Of a stretch of DNA of 50,988 nucleotides, positions 1-8,282 are shown piece by piece (position 1 is the first letter of the stretch; every line of letters begins with the position of its first letter). The notes below the pieces were generated by a model. The model worked only from the letters and a program-made list of their open reading frames with translations, had not been told where the DNA came from and made no database searches. The translations under genes and the position numbers were made by a program. The stretch is from Armatimonadota bacterium (GTDB taxonomy: Bacteria > Armatimonadota > Fimbriimonadia > Fimbriimonadales > GBS-DC): positions 1-50,988 of the forward strand of contig JAUQOS010000007.1 of the NCBI GenBank assembly GCA_030550775.1, in the 5' to 3' direction.

Positions 1-43
1 TGCCCCGCTGGCAGGACAGCGCATTCTACGTCCGAACAAACGG

Positions 44-90
44 GTCATTCCGAGCCAAGGGCGAGGCATCTCACCGACTGGCAACTTGGG
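44..90 (+). repeat. Dispersed repeat R1, copy 1
   Basis: A short copy of the intergenic repeat whose core reads close to TCATTCCGAGCCGAAGGCGA followed by GGAATCTCA. This copy is slightly degenerate, and its right-hand extension (GGCAACTTGGGC) is shared with the copy at 16226. It lies just upstream of the first gene. Confidence 0.6.
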
Positions 91-165
91 CTACGCCCAA
101 TGGTTGCTGAGGAAAGATTGCTACTCCACCTTCACTCTCGCCATCGCCTACTCAACAGCGAAAGG

Positions 166-171
166 TATACT
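166..171 (+). promoter_or_regulatory. -10 box TATACT of the SRPBCC-larB operon
   Basis: TATACT sits 21 nt upstream of the ATG at 193, with a strong AGGAGG ribosome-binding site (181-186) between them. No convincing -35 hexamer is visible. Confidence 0.45.
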
Positions 172-192
172 ACCGCGTGGAGGAGGACTACT

Positions 193-624
193 ATGCCCAA
201 GATTGAAAAATCGGTGAGCATCAACGCATCGCCAGAGAAAGTGTTTGAGGTGCTACAGCAAGCAGAGTCGTTTGCGCAGTTCTTGCCCCACACGCGCCAA
301 GTGCAAGTGCTGGAACGCACTGACACCAGCGTTCTGTTAGAATGGGAGGTGGTTGCACCTGGTGTGGGCATGCCCGTGCGCTGGAAGTCGCGCCTTGTGA
401 TTGACGCAGCAAACCATACGATTACGATGCAGCCAGAAGGCGACGCGCTGGTCAAACTCACGGGCGAGTGGCGCGTAGAACCTGAAGGCGCTGGCAGTAA
501 ACTATCGGCAACGATTGACTATGCAGCGAATGTGCCTCCGATGTTTGCAGGTGTCGCCCAAAACGCTGTCAACACGATTATCCAAGACTGGCTGAACGGC
601 TTCAAGCAACGCGCGGAGGGTTAG
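193..624 (+). CDS. SRPBCC / START-like domain protein
   Basis: A 143-residue protein that is a single SRPBCC (Bet v1/COQ10/START-like) helix-grip domain: an N-terminal beta strand IEKSVSINASPEKVFEVLQ, then the seven-strand sheet, then a long C-terminal helix (AVNTIIQDWLNGFKQRAE). The family binds hydrophobic ligands such as lipids or quinones in a cavity; the ligand here cannot be told from sequence. The ORF track starts at 100, but AGGAGG 6 nt before the ATG at 193, and the domain boundary, fix the start. It is followed after 3 nt by a second SRPBCC gene and then larB, which suggests a three-gene operon. The two SRPBCC proteins are clear paralogues, so a heteromeric pair is possible. Confidence 0.75.
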   Translation: MPKIEKSVSINASPEKVFEVLQQAESFAQFLPHTRQVQVLERTDTSVLLEWEVVAPGVGMPVRWKSRLVIDAANHTITMQPEGDALVKLTGEWRVEPEGAGSKLSATIDYAANVPPMFAGVAQNAVNTIIQDWLNGFKQRAEG

Positions 625-627
625 CCG

Positions 628-1089
628 ATGGCGCGAGTGGAGCTAGAGGTGGTCATCCACGCCCCGCTGGAAACGGTGTATGCTGTCGCCCGCGATGTGG
701 AGTCGTTTCCAGAGTTTATGCCCGATGTCAAATCGGTCAAAATCCTTGAAAAAAGCGCGGACGGCAGCCGCACCCTTACCGAGTGGGTCGCCTACGCCTC
801 GCAACTCAAACTCCAAGTGAAATGGATTGAGGAAGACCTTTGGGACGACACCAACCACACCTGCCGCTTCCGTCAGGTAAAGGGCGACTACGACCAAATG
901 GAGGGGCTATGGGAGTTTTTGCCCCATCCTGAGGGCACGCTGTTTCGCAGCACGTTAGATTACGAACTGCGCGTGCCGTTGTTGGGCGCGCTGGTGCAAA
1001 AGGTGGTTCACCACTTGGTGACGCTGAATCTGAAAGGCATTTTAGAGGGCGTGAAAGCGCGGGCGGAGGCGATGGCGCGTGGAAGTTGA
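628..1089 (+). CDS. SRPBCC / COQ10-like START domain protein
   Basis: A 153-residue second copy of the SRPBCC fold. The N-terminus VELEVVIHAPLETVYAVARD aligns with the preceding gene, and the motif VESFPEFMPDVKSV is typical of the COQ10/aromatase-cyclase branch, whose members bind quinone-like or polyketide ligands. The C-terminal helix (VVHHLVTLNLKGILEGVKAR) caps the cavity. The gene begins 3 nt after the stop of the first paralogue and overlaps larB by 11 nt, so the three are almost certainly co-translated. No enzymatic residue can be assigned. Confidence 0.75.
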   Translation: MARVELEVVIHAPLETVYAVARDVESFPEFMPDVKSVKILEKSADGSRTLTEWVAYASQLKLQVKWIEEDLWDDTNHTCRFRQVKGDYDQMEGLWEFLPHPEGTLFRSTLDYELRVPLLGALVQKVVHHLVTLNLKGILEGVKARAEAMARGS

Positions 1090-1840
1090 ACGACTGCGCG
1101 CGCTGTTGGAGGCGGTGGCGCAGGGCAGGCTAAGCGTGGACGACGCCTTGAGCGCTCTGCGCGACCTGCCCTATCAGAACTTAGAGTTCGCGCGGATTGA
1201 CCACCATCGCCCCTTGCGTAAGGGCTTTCCTGAGGTGATTTTTTGTCAGGGCAAAACGCCTGAGCAAGTGGCGGCAATTGCCGTTCGCTTAGCTGAGCGG
1301 GGGCGTGTGTTAGCTACGCGGGCGACCGAAGCTCACTTTGAAGCGGTGCGCGCCCGCCTGCCTGAGGCGGTGTATCATCCGCAGGCGCGCTCCATCACCG
1401 TTGGCGAGTTGCCTTCTGCCCCCGAACAGCCCTACGGCGTAGTGCTTTCGGCGGGCACCGCCGACATTCCAGTGGCGGAGGAGGCAGCGCTCACCGCGCG
1501 GATGATGGGCGTGCGTGTGGAGACGCGCTACGATGTGGGTGTGGCGGGGCTGCATCGGCTGCTGGAACACCTGCCGTTGCTGCAAGGCGCACGCGCGGTT
1601 GTGGTGGTGGCGGGGATGGAAGGCGCGCTGCCCAGCGTGGTGGGCGGGTTGGTGCGCTGCCCTGTGATTGCCGTGCCGACCAGCGTTGGCTACGGGGCGC
1701 ACTTCGGCGGGCTTGCCCCCTTGCTGACTATGCTCAATAGCTGCGCTCCTGGGGTCGTGGTGGTGAATATTGATAACGGCTTCGGCGCGGGCTACTGCTT
1801 GGGGCTAATCGCCCAGTCTGAAGCTACGACTCTGCCGTAA
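1079..1840 (+). CDS. larB: Nickel pincer cofactor biosynthesis protein LarB
   Basis: A 253-residue protein matching LarB (AIR carboxylase/PurE-like superfamily). In characterised members it carboxylates nicotinic acid adenine dinucleotide and hydrolyses its phosphoanhydride, the first step towards the nickel-pincer nucleotide used by lactate racemase and relatives. The C-terminal PurE-like domain carries the phosphate-binding stretch SAGTADIPVAEEA (about residues 124-136), then VVVAGMEGALPSVVGGL and VPTSVGYGAHFGG. The start is GTG at 1079, overlapping the previous gene by 11 nt. The LarC and LarE partners are not in this window. The 3' end overlaps the convergent DUF5682 gene by 17 nt. Confidence 0.85.
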   Translation: MEVERLRALLEAVAQGRLSVDDALSALRDLPYQNLEFARIDHHRPLRKGFPEVIFCQGKTPEQVAAIAVRLAERGRVLATRATEAHFEAVRARLPEAVYHPQARSITVGELPSAPEQPYGVVLSAGTADIPVAEEAALTARMMGVRVETRYDVGVAGLHRLLEHLPLLQGARAVVVVAGMEGALPSVVGGLVRCPVIAVPTSVGYGAHFGGLAPLLTMLNSCAPGVVVVNIDNGFGAGYCLGLIAQSEATTLP

Positions 1841-4262
1841 GCCACGCCAGCGACGCCCAAATCTGCGCCACCTCCTCGCGCGAAAGTTCCGCGTCGCTTG
1901 CGCGCGCCACCGACACCGCGACTGCCCCAGCAAGCACACGCGTCAAGTTGTCGGTTAGATACCGAATGTCGTGGTCAGAGAGGCGGCTAAATGCGCGGCG
2001 CAGCATGGGCAACACTTGGAGGAACTGTTCATCGGGCAAGCTCATCACGAACGCGTGCATCGCCTCCACGAATGGACGCGAACGCGCCGCCGCGCTGCCC
2101 TGCGCGTGCAGCAGGCCCTCCAGAAAGCCCGCTGCCTGCTCGGGGGGCGTGGCAGGCGAGAGCATTCGCCTTGCGCGCAGCCACAGGTCTTCATCCGCTG
2201 TGCGCACAAAGCCCAGCAGCCCCAGCCCTATGCCCACCACATAGGCGTGCGTCTGCTCGCGCAGAACGGCCTCGCGCAGGTACTCGCGCCACAGGTCACC
2301 CTCCAAGTAAGGCAGTTTGTGTGCCATCTCGTGCAGCAGTTGCATGCCTTCGCCGATGGCGCGTGCCTCGTCGTCGCCGCAGTCGGCAGCGGGCAACAGA
2401 TGCAGGCACGCCCGCGTGTAGATGCGCTGCAACAGCGGCTCGAACATCGCTTGCCGCACTGCTCGCGCCGCGCCGTACTCAATCAGCCCCGCAATTTGGT
2501 ACGCCGCCCGTGCGAGGCTCACAAAGTCGCCATCGCGCACCGACGCCTCGTCCAACGCCTGCAACGCCAGCTCATACAGTTCGGGCAGCTCGCACAGCAC
2601 GGCTTCCAAGGCGGCTGCGCTGACTTGGGCGAGCTGCTCGCGCTGATACAGGCGTGGTTCTATTTTGCGCCGTGCGACCTCGCGCAGCGTGTTGCCGAAC
2701 ACGGCTGCTTCTGTGAGGGCGACATCGGTAAGCGGTGTCCACTGCAGGCGCCACTTCTCGCGCAGGCGCGCCATCTGCCCGTAGGTCGCCGCCTCGCCTG
2801 ATTGCAGATCGGCGAAGGGGATTTGGGCGACGGCAAGGCGATGCAAAAAGATGGACTGCTGCACGGCGTGCGGCTCGGCGAGGTTCAGGCGCAGGTCGGT
2901 CGGGTCGTCTTTGATAGGGATGCGCAGCTCGTGGGCGAGGCGATAGAACTCGGCTTGCACGGGGGGCTGCGTCTCGGACTGCGGGGCGCGCCCAACGCGC
3001 TCGCCAATCATCAAGCGTTTGAGGGGCTGCTCCACGCGCTCTATCTGTCCGCGCCCGAACACTGCAATCGCTGCGTCAATCGTCTCGCGGTAGCCCGGCT
3101 GCGGCTTACCGCGCAGCATCGCTAGCTGTTTGGCAAGGCGGAACGCCTCAATCGCATCGGCATGCGAGGCGATATCGCCCTGCAGTTTCATGCTGTTCAC
3201 CAGGCGCGTGAGGGTCGCCAGCGTCGCTTCTTCCAAACTGCCGAACTCCCAGGCATCCTGATAAAACTGGGGCGCGCGGTTGCCTGCCCCGTAGCCGAGT
3301 TGCTCCGACATGCGCGGGAACGAGTAGGGCGTCAGCACGAACTCTGCAGGGCGCGCCCGCAGTAGCGGATGGTTGGGGTCATACGCGGCGCGGAAGTTGG
3401 GGTCGGCAAACGCTGCGGCGTGTGCTGCGCCCACCACTAATACGATTTGCTCGGGCGGAACGCCCGACTCTTCCACCTGCTTCCACATATAAGCGTTGCG
3501 CAGGGCGTCGTGGTCGCTGACACCCGTTTCGCCAATCACCAGTTGCCCCCACTCGAAAGTGCGCTGTAGCAGCGTCGTGGGGTCGCGCAGGGCGGTTTCG
3601 AACACGGCTTCCCACCACTCCTCGTGGTCGTCAAAGCCCATGCGCCGCGCAACGCGGGTGTAGAGGTTGGGAGTCGCCTCAGGAGCGACGGCTTCTGCGC
3701 CGCTGGCACCAACGCTTGCTTGAAAGATCCCTCGCCTTCGGCTTGGAATGGCGGAGGGGCTTTTCTGAGATTCCTCGCCTTCGGCTCGGAATGACAAGCT
3801 CACTGTCGTGCAAATGGATCGGTTATTCCGAGCGGGGCGGGGAGTCGGCACTTTTTGGGTAGCGTTGCTTGCTACTGGGGTTGCGGATTGCTCCTGTTGC
3901 TGATACTCCAGCACTGCCGATGCGGGAATATCGCAGAACCGCGCCTCGATGCCGAGCCCCGCCGCCGTACGCAGCGCAACCAGCTCGGGCGAGTAGTCGC
4001 AGAACGGATAGAACACCACCTGTGGGGCGAGGTCGGCGGAGGCTTGGTGCGCTTGGGGTTGGCGATAGGCTAAAATCGCCAGCGGGGCGACGGCGTCGGG
4101 CGCGGTGAGTGCGCCAATCAGGTGATTGGCGTCGCTGGGACCTTCAATCAGCACGAGGCGCGGGCGCCGGGCGCGAATCACGGCGGCCGTGGCGCGGGCA
4201 ATCGCGGGCGAATGGTGGCGCACGGGCACCACATGCACGCCCCGAATGTTCACCGCACTCAC
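1824..4262 (-). CDS. DUF5682 family protein, carrying in-frame repeat insertions
   Basis: A protein of about 812 residues of the DUF5682 family, recognised by the N-terminus RGVHVVPVRHHSPA and LVLIEGPSDA, and by helical repeats through the C-terminal half. The molecular function is unknown; the family is typically encoded beside a MoxR AAA+ ATPase, as here, and often with a VWA protein, which is absent. The start is uncertain: GTG at 4262 forms a GTGA overlap with the MoxR stop and fits the family N-terminus, whereas the track's ATG at 4304 would overlap MoxR by 46 nt. About residues 150-190 hold two tandem copies of dispersed repeat R1 translated in frame (SFRAEGEESQ and IPSRRRGIFQ), flanked by low-complexity sequence, inside an otherwise conserved protein. 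The 3' end overlaps larB. Confidence 0.75.
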   Translation of the reverse strand: MSAVNIRGVHVVPVRHHSPAIARATAAVIRARRPRLVLIEGPSDANHLIGALTAPDAVAPLAILAYRQPQAHQASADLAPQVVFYPFCDYSPELVALRTAAGLGIEARFCDIPASAVLEYQQQEQSATPVASNATQKVPTPRPARNNRSICTTVSLSFRAEGEESQKSPSAIPSRRRGIFQASVGASGAEAVAPEATPNLYTRVARRMGFDDHEEWWEAVFETALRDPTTLLQRTFEWGQLVIGETGVSDHDALRNAYMWKQVEESGVPPEQIVLVVGAAHAAAFADPNFRAAYDPNHPLLRARPAEFVLTPYSFPRMSEQLGYGAGNRAPQFYQDAWEFGSLEEATLATLTRLVNSMKLQGDIASHADAIEAFRLAKQLAMLRGKPQPGYRETIDAAIAVFGRGQIERVEQPLKRLMIGERVGRAPQSETQPPVQAEFYRLAHELRIPIKDDPTDLRLNLAEPHAVQQSIFLHRLAVAQIPFADLQSGEAATYGQMARLREKWRLQWTPLTDVALTEAAVFGNTLREVARRKIEPRLYQREQLAQVSAAALEAVLCELPELYELALQALDEASVRDGDFVSLARAAYQIAGLIEYGAARAVRQAMFEPLLQRIYTRACLHLLPAADCGDDEARAIGEGMQLLHEMAHKLPYLEGDLWREYLREAVLREQTHAYVVGIGLGLLGFVRTADEDLWLRARRMLSPATPPEQAAGFLEGLLHAQGSAAARSRPFVEAMHAFVMSLPDEQFLQVLPMLRRAFSRLSDHDIRYLTDNLTRVLAGAVAVSVARASDAELSREEVAQIWASLAWLTAES
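3726..3842 (-). repeat. R1 repeat pair inside the DUF5682 coding sequence
   Basis: On the plus strand, CTCGCCTTCGGCTTGGAATG (about 3731-3750) and TCCTCGCCTTCGGCTCGGAA (about 3772-3791) are two R1 copies in the same orientation, and a third, decayed copy (TTATTCCGAGCGGGGC) lies near 3823. All are read through in frame by the DUF5682 gene without a stop. Confidence 0.8.
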
Positions 4263-5341
4263 AGCGACTTCAGCCAGCGTCGCGTCTCGTACAGCTCCTT
4301 CCATACGCGCCCCTCACGCTTCTTGGCGACGGTCTCCAGGTATTCGGTCAGCACCTCTAGGTCGGATTTGTCTTCTTTGGCAATCGCGCCCACCAGCAGG
4401 CGCATTACATGTTGCCCGTTGACTGTGCCCTCGCCGAAGTGCGTCGCCAGCAGGCATCCGCCAAACAGCACGCTCACGGCTTCGGCGGTGCTCATCACGG
4501 TGGAGGGCGTTTTTAGTTTTTGCTCGCCGTCTAAAGTTTGCCCGCGGCGCAGCTCTTGAAACACGGTGGTCAGCGTCTCCACGAGTTCGTCGGAGAGGTC
4601 GACGGGCAGTTCGTGGTCGGCGAGGAGTTCTTGCGTGCGCTGGCGCACGACCGCCATTTCCTGTTTGAGGTCGCTCAGCACGGGCAGCTCCACGAAGTTG
4701 AAGCGTCGTTTGAGGGCGGAGGACATCTCGTTCACACCGCGGTCGCGCGTGTTGGCGGTGGCGATGATGTTGAAGCCGCGCTTGGCGTACTCGATGCGCT
4801 CCAGTTCGGGGATGGCGATGGCTTTCTCGGAGAGGATGGAAATCAGCGCGTCTTGCACTTCCGCCACGCAGCGAGTGATTTCTTCGAAGCGGGCGATGCG
4901 CCCCTCGCGCATGGCGGTCAGAATCGGGCTGGGCACAAGCGAGCGGTCGCTGGGGCCTTCCGCCATCAGCAGGGCGTAGTTCCACGAATACTTGATTTGG
5001 TCTTCGGTTGTACCCGCGGTGCCTTGCACAGTGAGTTTCGAGTCGCCGCAGATGGCTGCGCTGAGGTGTTCGGAGACCCACGATTTGGCGGTGCCGGGTT
5101 CGCCCACCAGCAGCAGGGCGCGGTCGCTGGCAAGCGTGGCGATGGCGACTTGGATGCGGTCGCGGTCGCCGATGTATTTGGGCTTGATGTTCAGCTCGGC
5201 GTCGCCTAAGATGAACTTTTCGACGGCGCGTGGGGAGAGTTTCCAGCCTGTGGGGCGTGGATAGTGATCCCAAGCATGCAGGCGTTGCAGTTCGTCTTGA
5301 CAGCGCACCTCCGCGGGAGCGCGAATAATGTCGGCTTGCAT
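4259..5341 (-). CDS. MoxR-type AAA+ ATPase
   Basis: A 360-residue MoxR/RavA-class AAA+ ATPase. It has Walker A GEPGTAKS (about residues 77-84), a Walker B-like FEEITR, sensor 1 in NIIATANTRDRG and an arginine-finger region around SALKRRFNF. Members act as chaperone-like ATPases that activate or insert partners, often through VWA-domain proteins. ATG at 5341 (MQADIIRAP) is chosen because the promoter TTGTAA-N16-TACAAT ends 10 nt upstream; the track start at 5602 would lie upstream of that promoter. Its TGA overlaps the start of the DUF5682 gene, so the two are translationally coupled and probably form one complex. The target is unknown. Confidence 0.85.
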   Translation of the reverse strand: MQADIIRAPAEVRCQDELQRLHAWDHYPRPTGWKLSPRAVEKFILGDAELNIKPKYIGDRDRIQVAIATLASDRALLLVGEPGTAKSWVSEHLSAAICGDSKLTVQGTAGTTEDQIKYSWNYALLMAEGPSDRSLVPSPILTAMREGRIARFEEITRCVAEVQDALISILSEKAIAIPELERIEYAKRGFNIIATANTRDRGVNEMSSALKRRFNFVELPVLSDLKQEMAVVRQRTQELLADHELPVDLSDELVETLTTVFQELRRGQTLDGEQKLKTPSTVMSTAEAVSVLFGGCLLATHFGEGTVNGQHVMRLLVGAIAKEDKSDLEVLTEYLETVAKKREGRVWKELYETRRWLKSL

Positions 5342-5351
5342 GGTGGAGAAT

Positions 5352-5379
5352 ATTGTACCCTTCAGGGGTATACTTACAA
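5352..5379 (-). promoter_or_regulatory. Promoter of moxR-DUF5682 (leaderless type)
   Basis: Reading the minus strand: -35 TTGTAA (5379-5374), a 16-nt spacer, then -10 TACAAT (5357-5352). Only 10 nt separate the -10 box from the ATG at 5341, so transcription should begin within a few bases of the start codon. No Shine-Dalgarno sequence is present. Confidence 0.5.
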
Positions 5380-5583
5380 CGGTGAACGCCTGTGGAAAAT
5401 CTGTACCGACTGGCGCGACTGCCGCAGCAACACACTTTCGCTGAGCATTAGATTGCTTTGCAATTGAGGAAGTCTTCATCGCAGGGCGAGATAGTGGAAT
5501 ACATTCTGCGCAATCTTCTGCAAACAGCCCCAGATAGCAGCATCCACTGGGCGTTGGGGTTCGCAGGGGGATGTTAATGCCAT

Positions 5584-5613
5584 GGCAGGGGCGGCTTGCC
5601 AACCGCCCCTGCC
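5584..5613 (-). terminator. Hairpin terminator after the PpiC/TPR gene
   Basis: An 11-bp perfect stem GGCAGGGGCGG / CCGCCCCTGCC with an 8-nt loop, lying 10 nt beyond the stop at 5623. It lacks a good T-tract on the minus strand, so termination may be weak. The 280 nt between this gene and moxR hold nothing else recognisable. Confidence 0.5.
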
Positions 5614-5622
5614 GTGATGGGT

Positions 5623-7440
5623 TTATTTCGTGGGCGATTGCGGTGATGAGCCGCTTTGAGGGCGTGTTTGAGGGGTGTTTGGCTGTGTGCTTTGTGCAGG
5701 TGGCTGTGCCCCCTGAGCGGGTTGCGCGCCACCCTGTTGACTTGCTTGCGCCCCCTGCTGCGGTGGCTGTTGCGCAGAGCCTTGTCCTTGGACCTCCTGC
5801 TGCTTCTTTGCCTCCTCTTGCTGGCGACGGAACGCCTCGATTTGGCGGCGAATCATCTCTTCTTGTTGACGCTGGAGCGCAATCCGCTGCTCATCAGCAC
5901 GCTTGTGCAGTTGCTGGGCCTTATCTTTGCGCCCTGCCTGCTCGTAGAGTTGGGCGATTTCAAACAGGTAGCCAAAGTCTTCAGGGCGCGCGGCTAAGCC
6001 CTCGGCGATTTCCAAGTCGTCCAGCGCTTGCTGTTTCTGCCCCGCCTCAATCAGCAGGCGAGCACGCAGCATGCGGATATTCAAATCCTCACCGCCCTCG
6101 TTGAAGAAACGGTTGACAGCCGTGATGAGCTGCTCGCGGAATTTTTTCTCGTTCTCCTTGTCTTTGACTTCCTTATGCAGTTCAACGAGGCGGTTCAGTG
6201 CAAGGATTTGGAGCCACTGCGCCAAGCGTAGGTTTGGGTCTGCCGAATTCACAACGGGCGTAAGGGCTTCGTTGACTTCCTTGAGCACTTTGATTTGCTG
6301 AGGAATGGGTTCACGGAACAGCCCCTCCATCTTCGCGTACTGCGCCAAGACGGGGTCTACAATCTCGGGTTTGAAGGTGCGGTGTGCCTCGTTGCGCAGG
6401 CGAACCTCCTCGCGGCTAACGCGCATGTTGATGAATGCTTGGCGGTAGCCGTCCTTGTTTTTCTCGAAGTCTTCGGGTAGCGCGAGTTTGCGCTCCGCGA
6501 TGGTATAGATGTAGTAGCCGGTCTTCTGCTTGTCTTGCAGTGGCTCGGTATACTCTTTGCCAGGCTTGAGGGCGAGGATGCGGTTCGCCGCTTCCGCCCC
6601 AAAGAGTTCCGTCAGCCCTTCTTGGATTTCGTAGTAGCCGCTACCTACTTGCTGCCCACCGCGCTTTTTGATGTCCTCAGGATCATCGGAGTATTGCTTG
6701 ACCACTTCGGCGAATGGCTTGCCCGCTTTGAGAGCGTTGTAGGCTTCTTGGATACGCTGTTGGGCTTTTTCCTTATGCTTGTTTGCCGACACAAAGATGC
6801 GTGCGGGGTAAACCTGCTCAAACATCAGGCGGAGTTGCTCATCGGTAGGGTTGTATTTTTCGCGCAGGCTTTTGCGGAACTTGTCTTGTGCCACTTGAAT
6901 GCGGAAAGCGATTTCGGGAGTTTCGGCGAGGATTTGCTCGCGCACGCGGCGCAGCGAGGTACCCCGTTCGCGCAGGGCTTTATCTAGGGCGCGGTCGTCG
7001 CCCTTGCCTTCGGGCAGTAGTTGCGCACGCAGCACATCCAGCTGCGACTGCACAAACTGCTCTTTCGCAGCTTCGATTTCTGTTGGGGTGGCTTTGTAGC
7101 CCTGTTTTTCGAGCTCCAGCGTAAATGCTAAGTTATCGGCAAGGCTACGCGCCAGCATATAGCGCAGTTGGAGCAAGCTGCCGTAGTCAGAGGGCGGATT
7201 CTTCTGGGTTTGGATATTGATGAACCGTTGGAGATCGCCTTCGGTGATTGTAAGATCACCCACCTTGACCACGGGTTGGGTTAGCCCTGCAGCCACCCCT
7301 TGCTGCAGCGGCGCTCCTGGCGGAATCGCGAAAAAGATCACCATGCTGAGCGCGATTAGCAACAGCACCAGCAGTCCTAAGCCTTTGACTAACCTGCGTT
7401 TGAGGATTTCGCGAAAAGTGCGTACGGTAATGCCAGCCAT
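5623..7440 (-). CDS. Membrane-anchored SurA/PpiC-type peptidyl-prolyl isomerase with TPR region
   Basis: A 605-residue protein. Basic residues then a membrane segment (about 18-38, LGLLVLLLIALSMVIFFAI) anchor it with the bulk outside the cytoplasm. Residues of about 50-200 resemble the SurA N-terminal chaperone domain, and about 225-330 a parvulin/PpiC rotamase domain (FAEVVKQYSDDPEDIKKRGG). A TPR-like helical region (about 400-530) and a Gln/Pro/Ala-rich disordered tail follow. The predicted role is folding of exported or outer-membrane proteins. ATG at 7440 is chosen because it overlaps the stop of the upstream gene (TAATG) and opens with the anchor; the track's 706-residue ORF runs back into the isomerase gene. 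It ends the operon with the isomerase and ANTAR regulator. Confidence 0.8.
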   Translation of the reverse strand: MAGITVRTFREILKRRLVKGLGLLVLLLIALSMVIFFAIPPGAPLQQGVAAGLTQPVVKVGDLTITEGDLQRFINIQTQKNPPSDYGSLLQLRYMLARSLADNLAFTLELEKQGYKATPTEIEAAKEQFVQSQLDVLRAQLLPEGKGDDRALDKALRERGTSLRRVREQILAETPEIAFRIQVAQDKFRKSLREKYNPTDEQLRLMFEQVYPARIFVSANKHKEKAQQRIQEAYNALKAGKPFAEVVKQYSDDPEDIKKRGGQQVGSGYYEIQEGLTELFGAEAANRILALKPGKEYTEPLQDKQKTGYYIYTIAERKLALPEDFEKNKDGYRQAFINMRVSREEVRLRNEAHRTFKPEIVDPVLAQYAKMEGLFREPIPQQIKVLKEVNEALTPVVNSADPNLRLAQWLQILALNRLVELHKEVKDKENEKKFREQLITAVNRFFNEGGEDLNIRMLRARLLIEAGQKQQALDDLEIAEGLAARPEDFGYLFEIAQLYEQAGRKDKAQQLHKRADEQRIALQRQQEEMIRRQIEAFRRQQEEAKKQQEVQGQGSAQQPPQQGAQASQQGGAQPAQGAQPPAQSTQPNTPQTRPQSGSSPQSPTK

Positions 7441-8282
7441 TAGTTGCCTCCTGTAAGCATAGTTTGAAGTGCTTGTAGACAGTGGCGTGACACTTCGGCT
7501 TGGGTCAGACCGGGCACGCGCGCGTGGGTCTCCAGCGAGAGGTAGCCCGTGTAGCCGCTTTGGGCGATTTGGCGCAGGTGCTCGGCATACCCCACCTCGC
7601 CTTGTCCTACGACGACCCACTGAACGCTGCCATCGGGTTGGCGAACGCCGTCTTTGATATGGATGTGCGCGATGTAGGGTTGGGCGGCAGCGAAGCCCTC
7701 GCCCACTGGCTCGCCCAGCACGAAGGCGTTGCCGGGGTCCCACACGCCCACAAGGTAAGGCGAGTTAAAGTGGCTCAGCACTTGTGCCAGTTCTGCGCCT
7801 GTGCCCACTTGGCAAGCGTGTTCGTTTTCCAAACCGAGTTTGATTTGAGCGCGCTCGGCGTAGGGAAGGGCGCGTTCCAACCACTCAATAATCGCCGTTT
7901 CGCGTTCGGGGGTAAGCGCGCCAGCGCGCCAGAAGGCGAAAATGCGCACGAGGGGAGCATCCAGCAGCGCAGCGATTTCCAAGCAGCGTTGCAGCAGCGG
8001 GATTTGCACCGATAGGTCGGCTTCGCGGGCAGCGTGCATCTCGCCGCGTTCGCGCGCACCAAACAAGTCGGTCTTGAACACGGGTGTCGCCAGCGAGCAG
8101 ACACGCATGCCGAACGCATGCAGCGTTTCGCGCACACGGCGCAGCAGGTCGTCGTCCGCCAGCGCGAGGTTTACCCCCCACACCGTGCGCAACTCCACCG
8201 CATCTATATTGAATTCGCGGGCGACCTGCAGCGCTGTGGGCAGGTCGTCCGCAATTTCGTCGGTAATCACGGAGAGTTTCAT
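7440..8282 (-). CDS. Xylose isomerase-like TIM-barrel sugar phosphate isomerase/epimerase
   Basis: A 280-residue member of the AP-endonuclease/xylose-isomerase TIM-barrel family (MKLSVITDEIADDL, VELRTVWG near the N-terminus). Conserved metal-ligand positions are visible as GLENEH, the GVWDPGNAF Asp, HIHIKDG and a C-terminal SLETH. Members are isomerases, epimerases or inosose dehydratases acting on sugars; the substrate cannot be assigned. ATG overlaps the TGA of the upstream ANTAR gene (ATGA), and its own TAA overlaps the next start, so all three are co-translated. A second, distantly related isomerase is encoded at 17109. Confidence 0.8.
   Translation of the reverse strand: MKLSVITDEIADDLPTALQVAREFNIDAVELRTVWGVNLALADDDLLRRVRETLHAFGMRVCSLATPVFKTDLFGARERGEMHAAREADLSVQIPLLQRCLEIAALLDAPLVRIFAFWRAGALTPERETAIIEWLERALPYAERAQIKLGLENEHACQVGTGAELAQVLSHFNSPYLVGVWDPGNAFVLGEPVGEGFAAAQPYIAHIHIKDGVRQPDGSVQWVVVGQGEVGYAEHLRQIAQSGYTGYLSLETHARVPGLTQAEVSRHCLQALQTMLTGGN

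Noticed and set aside
1971-2801. Plus-strand 276-residue ORF opposite DUF5682
   Set aside because: Arg/Gln/His-rich shadow translation of a GC-rich gene with no recognisable domain.
4314-5435. 373-residue ORF overlapping moxR on the same strand
   Set aside because: Arg/His/Pro-rich alternative frame of the moxR gene; moxR itself has all AAA+ motifs.
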